A DNA stretch of 7,227 nt from B21-G16 sp003644825 [NCBI: Candidatus Zhuqueibacterota bacterium] (GTDB taxonomy: Bacteria; SM23-31; B21-G16), in assembly GCA_003644825.1 (NCBI GenBank), contig QNDJ01000067.1, forward strand, positions 1 through 7,227, written 5' to 3'. The notes under the pieces are model-generated. The model was given only the letters and a program-made list of their open reading frames with translations, had not been told where the DNA came from and did no database searches. Positions 1 to 4,936 of the stretch are shown piece after piece; within the stretch, counting starts at the first letter, position 1; every line of letters starts with the position of its first letter. Made by a program: the position numbers and the translations under genes.

Positions 1-2
1 AT

Positions 3-357
3 GTCAAGATAATTTTTGTTCACAGGAGTAGGGTTTCATTTTCAGCACAATTTATTCAGAGTTTTTAAAGAAAGATATTTGAAATGAATTTAAATTAATA
101 TCCAATAAAGTTGCGAAGCAGATATTTCAAGAATCAGGAGAAAATTACTATCCTGTAATTATATAACACAGGAATTTACTGATTTCAGGTCTTACCTTGT
201 TAAAGTTGAATAAAGTAAGCTCGATGTTTTATATATTGTTGAGTATAATGAGGTCAGGTAAATACTCAACGGACAAAAAAGTCCAGGCTAAATATTTATA
301 GTATTATAGTTAAAATACTGATGTATTATGAAGCTGGAGACAGAAAGAGTAAGGTAA
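3..357 (+). pseudogene. Possible decayed ArsC / low-molecular-weight phosphatase-like gene (very tentative)
   Basis: No intact frame exists here, but four short translated shreds, in the right order and in shifting frames, recall thioredoxin-type arsenate reductase: VKIIFVHRSR at 3-32 (cf. KIIYFLCTGNS, with the catalytic Cys replaced by His), NKVAKQIFQESGEN at 104-145 (cf. NPNAVKAMKEVGID), KLDVLYIVEYNEVR at 217-258 (cf. ADLVVTLCGDAAD) and ETERVR at 340-354 plus flanks (cf. FFQRVRDEI). Their spacing (about 0, 33, 70 and 114 codons) is close to that family from memory. Stops at 66, 158 and 211 and several frame changes rule out a working gene. Each match is weak and I chose frames by eye, so chance resemblance is a serious alternative. 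Otherwise nothing recognisable is seen in this stretch. Confidence 0.2.
238..284. repeat. Two abutting hairpins (9-bp and 4-bp stems)
   Basis: GTTGAGTAT at 238-246 pairs perfectly with ATACTCAAC at 262-270, leaving a 15-nt loop. Directly next to it GGAC (271-274) pairs with GTCC (281-284) around a six-A loop. There is no T-tract on either side, so this is not a standard terminator. It may be a small structured RNA element, a protein-binding site, or a by-product of AT-rich decaying DNA. A weaker 6-bp stem follows (AGTATT 300-305 with AATACT 314-319). Confidence 0.4.
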
Positions 358-382
358 GCATATACTTATTATAATCCCCCTG

Positions 383-403
383 AAGGGATATTCTATATCC
401 CTT
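383..403. repeat. Perfect 9-bp hairpin, 3-nt loop
   Basis: AAGGGATAT at 383-391 and ATATCCCTT at 395-403 form a perfect 9-bp stem around TCT. Neither strand has the run of T needed for an intrinsic terminator. Five bases downstream lies TTGACA (408-413), a perfect -35 hexamer, directly followed by TATAAT (414-419), but the two are adjacent rather than 16-18 bp apart, so they do not form one normal promoter. Function unknown. Confidence 0.45.
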
Positions 404-454
404 AAATTTGACATATAATTTAAGGAAAAATGTAAGAGGTTATAACGGAATAAT

Positions 455-661
455 ATGTATTATAAAATTAAATGAGAACACCGATATTCCCAAGACTATC
501 GGGTTCAAAATATTCTTGTGGTATCTTCTATTTTGGCATCTGGAAAATATCTACTTGATAGAAAGATGCTATTGCTTTTGGAGTATTGGGCACTTTTCTT
601 ATTTTTAGATAAAAAGAAATTTTATAGAGAAAAAGTGAAAAAAATAGAATATTTACTTTGA
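455..661 (+). pseudogene. Short reading frame interrupted by TGA, unrecognised
   Basis: Starting at ATG 455 the frame reads MYYKIK, meets TGA at 473-475, then stays open for 61 codons to TGA 659-661 (…HRYSQDYRVQNILVVSSI… and a Lys/Leu-rich end). The segment NILVVSSI looks like the first beta strand of a receiver-like or Rossmann-like fold, which is only an impression. The overlapping frame 408-608 is also open but has an improbable composition (many Trp, Cys, Phe and Tyr). It could be a gene remnant, a tiny gene starting at ATG 566, or chance. No function is proposed. Confidence 0.18.
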
Positions 662-686
662 ATTTACAAAAAATTATGTATATTAA
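658..686 (+). promoter_or_regulatory. Candidate sigma-70 promoter for the ATPase gene
   Basis: TTGAAT (658-663) and TATTAA (681-686) are separated by 17 bp and lie about 50 bp ahead of the ATPase start. The -10 falls inside the inverted repeat at 671-709, so a protein bound there would block it. In DNA this AT-rich such matches are common, so the call is tentative. Confidence 0.27.
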
Positions 687-709
687 CATTATGCAGATAT
701 ACATAATTT
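671..709. repeat. 13-bp perfect inverted repeat, 13-nt spacer, upstream of ATPase gene
   Basis: AAATTATGTATAT at 671-683 is the exact reverse complement of ATATACATAATTT at 697-709; the spacer is 684-696. It ends 24 bp before the ATPase start codon and overlaps the candidate -10. It could be a two-half-site operator (half-site centres 26 bp apart) or a leader hairpin in the mRNA. There is no following T-tract, so it is not a terminator. The arms are almost all A/T, which raises the chance of accidental pairing, but 13 uninterrupted pairs is long. Confidence 0.6.
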
Positions 710-733
710 AAATCAACATAACTGGAGCTAATT

Positions 734-1867
734 ATGAAAAATCCTTTTGTTTATGGAGAAGCGGTTACAGGAGAAAATTTCGCTAACCGTACAGAAGAAA
801 TTGTAGAACTCGTCCGTGATCTCAGCAGTACCGAGCGCATATTTTTAATATCTCCACGAAGATATGGGAAAACATCTCTCATATTGAAGGCATTGGAGGA
901 GTTAAAGCTTAGAGGATTTTATACAGCCTACATAGATCTGTATAAAGTTACTTCCCTGCAAAATTTTCTGGAAATATATACCCGCGAAATTATCCGGGCT
1001 GTTGAATCGAAGATTGAAAAGATGTTTAATTTTTTAAAAAATACTCTACCTGGCCTTCGTCCCATTATTAGCCTGCAACCTGACGGCACGGCAACTATCG
1101 GCATTGAGCATATTCCCAAAACCGAGGATGTAATAAAATTCCTCGATCAGGTATATGATCTTCCCCAAAGGCTTGCTGAAAAAAAGAAGAAATCCTTTGT
1201 TATTGTATTTGATGAATTCCAGGAAATAATGAATTTAAATAGCGATTCCATCGAGAAAGCTATGCGGGCAAGCTTCCAACATCATGATAAAGTCGGGTAT
1301 TTATTTGCAGGTTCGAAAAGACATATTCTATATGATATGGTATCCAATCCTGATAGAGCCTTTTATAAAATGGGACGAATCATAAACCTTACCAAATTAG
1401 CCAGAGCAGAATTTATTGATTTTCTTTTACAGAATTTTGAAAAAACAGGATTCTCTATAGATAAAGAAACAATTTGCAGGATATTAGATGTGGTCGATGA
1501 TTATCCCTATAATGCACAATATTTATGTCACAAACTCTGGGATGATTTTTCACAAACAAAAAAAATAACAAAAGAAGATGTTGAACCAACTTTAGAGCGT
1601 CTTCTCAGCGAAAATACACCAATCTATATTTCAATCTGGGATGCACTCTCCCTGCATCAGCGCCGATTACTCTATGCTATTGCCCGTTCTGGGGGAAATT
1701 CTCTATTTTCTCAGGATTTTATCAGTGATTATAATCTTGGTAATTCATCCAGTGTACAAACTTCTGTCCGTCTTCTAATGAAAAGACAAATTCTTGATAA
1801 AGAAAAAAATACATATTTTATAACAGACATCTTTTTTAAAGAATGGATACAAAGAAAGATGGCATAA
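734..1867 (+). CDS. P-loop ATPase, prokaryotic AAA/STAND-like (ATPase_2 type)
   Basis: This encodes a 377-residue cytoplasmic protein that appears complete. The N-terminus NPFVYGEAVTGENFANR is the usual lead-in of this family. Walker A is SPRRYGKTS (40-48, Lys46/Thr47) and Walker B is FVIVFDE (155-161, Asp160/Glu161). FAGSKRH (191-197) fits the sensor region, and DYPYNAQYLCHKLW (256-269) corresponds to the family's conserved 'HP.Y.Q.LC..LW' helix. Residues ~305-377 look like a winged helix-turn-helix. ATG 734 is the only good start: GGAG at 724-727 sits 6 nt upstream and an in-frame TAA lies at 719-721. Members of this family occur in many copies in bacteria and archaea, and their targets are mostly unknown. 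No fused nuclease (DUF234-like) or TPR domain is present. The gene is monocistronic, convergent with the exporter operon, and flanked by decayed sequence on both sides. The fold assignment is firm; the biological role is not known. Confidence 0.93.
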   Translation: MKNPFVYGEAVTGENFANRTEEIVELVRDLSSTERIFLISPRRYGKTSLILKALEELKLRGFYTAYIDLYKVTSLQNFLEIYTREIIRAVESKIEKMFNFLKNTLPGLRPIISLQPDGTATIGIEHIPKTEDVIKFLDQVYDLPQRLAEKKKKSFVIVFDEFQEIMNLNSDSIEKAMRASFQHHDKVGYLFAGSKRHILYDMVSNPDRAFYKMGRIINLTKLARAEFIDFLLQNFEKTGFSIDKETICRILDVVDDYPYNAQYLCHKLWDDFSQTKKITKEDVEPTLERLLSENTPIYISIWDALSLHQRRLLYAIARSGGNSLFSQDFISDYNLGNSSSVQTSVRLLMKRQILDKEKNTYFITDIFFKEWIQRKMA

Positions 1868-1871
1868 TTAA

Positions 1872-2168
1872 ATATTTTTTCTCTTAGTTATTCCAGTAAT
1901 ATATATAATTCTCGCGATTAGCCTGAACTTCATTACAGGTTTTACAGGCTTTACCAGTATTGGTCATATTACATTTTCCTGTATTAGTGCATATACTTCT
2001 TCCTTACCGGGGTTAAGAGTGGATGTATCTCCATAAATCAGATTAGAGTATTTTTTACCAACGGATTTGGTCTAATTATCGGTTAATCCTCTATCTAAAA
2101 AAATAAAAGAAATTAATAGAAATAGAATTTTTCTTAATAGAGCAAAATACAGAGAGTATAATTATAAT
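1872..2168 (+). pseudogene. livM: Relic of a LivM-type branched-chain amino-acid ABC permease
   Basis: Immediately after the ATPase stop the plus strand encodes, without a start codon, a 54-codon stretch (1872-2033) containing IYIILAISLNFITGFTGFTS and IGHITFSCISAYTSSL. This matches the hallmark LivM segment 'iYallAlgLNl..GytG..slGhaaF..iGAYt.aLL'. The 'LPGLRV' after it (2004-2021) looks like the later 'lpaLRLrG' motif, implying an internal deletion of roughly 25-30 codons. After TAA at 2034, the +2-shifted frame gives FFTNGFGLIIG (2051-2083), like the 'lTgGtdGl' motif. The first frame then resumes with NPLSKKIKEINRNRI (2085-2129) and a Tyr at the expected spacing, like 'SPFGRaLkAIReNEiaA…YK'. 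The intact protein would be about 300 residues of inner-membrane permease. No other liv gene is intact here. The first block is convincing; the later ones are supportive only. Confidence 0.72.
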
Positions 2169-2277
2169 ATACCAATCAAGGATATATGTCTGAAACAGGC
2201 AGAATTACCTTCGAAGATAATGCAAAAAAGATATTGAATAAAATTAACATAAAGTTTTCTGAAGCTCTTTTTTTAAA
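2169..2277. other. Gene-free tail between the livM relic and the permease stop
   Basis: No intact gene or clear terminator is seen. ATG 2186 follows AAGGAT (2179-2184) and begins MSETGRITFED, which faintly resembles the 'p.sGrItf.G' segment of LivG/LivF ATPases and could be a further liv relic, but the frame then runs antisense into the permease gene. At 2204-2221 there is an 18-bp near-palindrome (ATTACCTTC/GAAGATAAT, one mismatched pair). It has no T-run on either side. Both converging genes lack an obvious intrinsic terminator here. Confidence 0.3.
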
Positions 2278-3513
2278 TTATTCATATCTTAATGAATCAA
2301 TCGGGTCAAGCTCTGCTGCTTTTTTTGCTGGAAGTATTCCAAATACCAGGCCAACACCAACAGATACAGAAAAAGCAAGAGCAAGAACATACATATTAAC
2401 TATTGTTCTCCATTTTGCATAGAAAGCTATTGCTCTTGTCATACTATAACCAAGAAAAATACCTATAATACCACCGGCAAAACTAATAACAATAGCCTCT
2501 ATAATAAACTGCCCAAGAATATCTTTTTTAGTGGCACCAACTGCTCTTCTGATGCCAATTTCTCTTGTTCTTTCAAGCACTGTTGCTAACATAATATTCA
2601 TAATACCAATACCACCAACAAGAAGAGAAATTCCTGCGATAGCACCCATTACAATATTAAAAATCTGCTGGGTTTTTTGACTCTGCCTCATTAAAGCTTC
2701 AGGGATAATAATTTGAAAATCTGGAACATTGTTGTGTCTTCTTCTCATTATATTCCTGATGATGTTAGCAGCTTCGGTAATTTTTTTAGTATCAATGACT
2801 TTTGCCGTTATCTGGTCAATTTCACTTGCGAGGGGGTCAACTTCAAATCTTTTAAATGAAGCTGTAATCGGTATATAAACATCCTGATTAAGATTTCTTG
2901 TTTTTATACTTCCTGGTTTACCGGCAGGCATACTTTTATCTTCCATCACACCTATAACAGTAAACCATATATCACCTATTTTTATTCTTTTGCCAATAGG
3001 GTCCTCAAACCTGAAAAGGTCTTTTTTTACAGCACCGCCAAGAACACAAACCTTTCTTCGCTCCTGAAGGTCATAATAAGTCAAAAAAGAACCCTTTTCA
3101 ACATTAAAATTGAGAACCTTTGAATATTCAGGAGTTGTTCCAATAACAGCACAGGATGTTGTTCTATTCTTATAGCTTGCAGTCATATTTCTTTCAGTTT
3201 GAGGTGTAGCTACCTCTACAAGGGGACATATTGCCATTATAGATCGAGCATCTGCATAGGTTAAACCTCTTGAAAAGTTGGTTCTGGATTGCGTTAAATC
3301 CTGGTCTTCCATCTGGAAATCCTGAATTAATATATTATTTATACCTAATAATTTTATTTGTTCAAGAGCTTCCTGTTTTGCACCCTCTCCAATTGAAAGC
3401 ATCGCTATTACTGCAGCTACACCAAAAATTATACCAAGCATCGTTAAAAATGAACGAAGCTTATGAGCCCTCAAACCTCCAATGCCAGTAAAAAAACTTT
3501 CTGCAAAATTCAT
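2278..3513 (-). CDS. MacB/FtsX-type ABC exporter permease (no ATPase domain)
   Basis: This 411-residue inner-membrane permease is the third gene of the operon. An N-terminal LRAHKLRSFLTMLGIIFGVAAV (14-35) leads into TM1 (~21-41). It is followed by a large periplasmic MacB_PCD domain (~42-280), then the FtsX domain with TM2 (~284-309), TM3 (~333-356) and TM4 (~373-394). GGIGIMNIMLATVLERTREI (300-319) and GIRRAVGATKKDIL (320-333) form the family's conserved cytoplasmic coupling region, and LPAKKAAELDPIDSLRYE (394-411) is the typical end. The family works as a dimer that converts ATP hydrolysis into periplasmic movement, pushing substrates through an adaptor and outer-membrane channel. Unlike E. 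coli MacB it has no fused ABC domain, so it needs a separate ATPase, which the window does not contain. An AGGT ribosome-binding site lies 6 nt upstream (3520-3523), 21 nt after the preceding stop. Substrate unknown: antibiotics, lipoproteins or peptides are all possible. Confidence 0.94.
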   Translation of the reverse strand: MNFAESFFTGIGGLRAHKLRSFLTMLGIIFGVAAVIAMLSIGEGAKQEALEQIKLLGINNILIQDFQMEDQDLTQSRTNFSRGLTYADARSIMAICPLVEVATPQTERNMTASYKNRTTSCAVIGTTPEYSKVLNFNVEKGSFLTYYDLQERRKVCVLGGAVKKDLFRFEDPIGKRIKIGDIWFTVIGVMEDKSMPAGKPGSIKTRNLNQDVYIPITASFKRFEVDPLASEIDQITAKVIDTKKITEAANIIRNIMRRRHNNVPDFQIIIPEALMRQSQKTQQIFNIVMGAIAGISLLVGGIGIMNIMLATVLERTREIGIRRAVGATKKDILGQFIIEAIVISFAGGIIGIFLGYSMTRAIAFYAKWRTIVNMYVLALAFSVSVGVGLVFGILPAKKAAELDPIDSLRYE

Positions 3514-3534
3514 ATCTTTACCTGTAATTATTTT

Positions 3535-4899
3535 CTATCTTCTTAAAAATTTTCTTATAGCTCTTATATCCGTACCCTGTTTTGAAGAAGGCGATGTAGG
3601 TTTTTGCTTCTTTTCTTTTATTTCTGCTCCAAACTCTTCCAGTTTAATAGTTGGATTTCTCAAAGCAACTTTATCTCCCTCTTTTAAACCTTCAGAAATA
3701 ATAACATAATCATCATTACTTTTACCTGTTTTTACTTCAACTTTTTTGTAAGAATCTTCAACAAGATACATAACAGTTTTTCCTTCTTCTTCAAAAACCG
3801 ACTCAAGAGGAACATATAGAGCGGTATCTATCTTATCTAAAATAATATCTACAGTAGCTGACATACCCGGTTTTAATAAAGGATGATTTTTCTCATCAAT
3901 TGTAATAATAACATCAAAAACTTTAACATTAGACCCATACTCTCTCCTTGCAAGATAAGCAATATCAGTAACAGTTCCAGTAAATTCAACATTCTGAAAA
4001 GCATCGAGCCGGATAATGGCTTTTTGCCCTTTCTTAACTCTCCTTATATCAATCTCATTTACCTGAGTTTTAACCTGCATAATTTCAAGATTTGGTAAAT
4101 CAATCAATGGTTGACGCCTGTGAGGTGTATCACCGACCTGGATTTTTGCTCTTGTTCCACTCCGATAGTTTTCTCTGTAAACTACCAATCCATCATTGGG
4201 TGCTCTTACAGTAAGCCTCTCTTTTTCAGCTTTAGCTTTTTCAAGGTCTTTTTTTGCATTTTCAATCTTCAAAAGAGCAGCATTAAGGTTAACTTTATTT
4301 ACAATTCTCTGGTTCTTAATGTTATTTTCCTGCTTCTTAAGGCTGATTTGAGCGTTTTTAAAGTTCAGTTCTTCCATCTGTTTTTTTGTATCGGCTTCAA
4401 ATTTCATCTGTTCAAGCCTCAATTTGCTCAGTTCATAGTTATTTTTGGTAGTTTCAAGATTGCTTAATAGAGTTGCCATCTGTGATTCCTGATTTGCTTT
4501 GAGTTTTTCATAATCTTCCTGAGCCTGTTGAAGTGTCGATTCTAATGTTTCTATTCTCGTGTCAAGTTCACTTGTATCAAACTGAATGAGAACATCACCC
4601 TTTTTAACAGGTTTTCCTTCTTCTGCAAGATATATAATCTGTAAATTTCCTCTTACATCACTTGGAACATAAATTGTTGTAGACTCTTTCGCCATCAGTT
4701 CTCCATGTTCTGAAATACTTATTATAAAAGGTCCCTTTACAACCGTATACGTTGCTATATCAGGGGTACTGCTTTTTACATTAATCAATATTATCCCTAT
4801 AATAATGACTATTATACCTGAAAAACTTATCAGGAATTTTTTACCTTTATAATCAATTTTAAGGATTTTTTCTTTTACTATATTTATATAATTTTTCAT
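3535..4899 (-). CDS. HlyD/MacA-family periplasmic adaptor (second of pair)
   Basis: This is a 454-residue membrane-fusion protein. There is a single N-terminal membrane anchor (~22-41). The first half of the lipoyl-like domain is at ~74-108 (NLQIIYLAEEGKPVKKGDVL, 85-104). A long alpha-helical hairpin/coiled coil spans ~108-229. The lipoyl domain is closed by LTVRAPNDGLVVY (229-241). A beta-barrel follows at ~272-355 (VNEIDIRRVKKGQKA; LLKPGMSATV), then a membrane-proximal domain at ~358-415 (YVPLESVFEEEGK … ISEGLKEGDKVAL) and a short Lys/Arg/Ser-rich tail. Such adaptors form hexameric tubes linking the permease to an outer-membrane channel. The long hairpin is the part that would meet a TolC-like protein, which is not encoded here. 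TGAGGT (4909-4914) lies 9 nt before the ATG. The gene is 37 nt downstream of its paralogue and 21 nt upstream of the permease, so all three are almost certainly co-transcribed. Confidence 0.94.
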   Translation of the reverse strand: MKNYINIVKEKILKIDYKGKKFLISFSGIIVIIIGIILINVKSSTPDIATYTVVKGPFIISISEHGELMAKESTTIYVPSDVRGNLQIIYLAEEGKPVKKGDVLIQFDTSELDTRIETLESTLQQAQEDYEKLKANQESQMATLLSNLETTKNNYELSKLRLEQMKFEADTKKQMEELNFKNAQISLKKQENNIKNQRIVNKVNLNAALLKIENAKKDLEKAKAEKERLTVRAPNDGLVVYRENYRSGTRAKIQVGDTPHRRQPLIDLPNLEIMQVKTQVNEIDIRRVKKGQKAIIRLDAFQNVEFTGTVTDIAYLARREYGSNVKVFDVIITIDEKNHPLLKPGMSATVDIILDKIDTALYVPLESVFEEEGKTVMYLVEDSYKKVEVKTGKSNDDYVIISEGLKEGDKVALRNPTIKLEEFGAEIKEKKQKPTSPSSKQGTDIRAIRKFLRR

Positions 4900-4908
4900 A
4901 ATTATTAT

Positions 4909-4914
4909 ACCTCA
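4909..4914 (-). promoter_or_regulatory. Ribosome-binding site of the second adaptor
   Basis: TGAGGT on the minus strand lies 9 nt ahead of the ATG at 4899 and supports this start. The 37-nt gap to the preceding stop is otherwise A/T and shows no terminator, which is consistent with one transcript. Confidence 0.6.
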
Positions 4915-4936
4915 TATTTAATTTTTCCCCGATATT

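Noticed and set aside
408-608. Open plus-strand frame of 66 codons
   Set aside because: Composition is unlike a real protein (Trp/Cys/Phe/Tyr-rich end), there is no ribosome-binding site, and a competing frame overlaps it.
734-1867. Idea that the plus-strand ATPase supplies energy for the MacB-like permease
   Set aside because: It lacks the ABC signature motif and Q-loop pattern, has the ATPase_2-type Walker A (SPRRYGKTS) and a winged helix, and is on the opposite strand with its own promoter.
700-1880. Similar CATAATT(T)AAAT strings just before and after the ATPase gene, as possible target-site duplications
   Set aside because: They are A/T-only near-matches of unequal length, expected by chance in this composition.
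2204-2221. 18-bp near-palindrome considered as terminator of the exporter operon
   Set aside because: No T-run follows it on either strand and one central pair is mismatched.
2186-2422. Open plus-strand frame of 78 codons with AAGGAT ahead of its ATG
   Set aside because: Most of it lies antisense over the C-terminus of the permease, and the later part has no recognisable protein character. Only the first residues might be a liv-ATPase relic.
4111-4467. 118-codon plus-strand frame over the second adaptor
   Set aside because: It is antisense to a clear adaptor coding sequence; the Phe/Ser/Lys-rich content is the mirror of the Lys/Glu-rich coiled coil.
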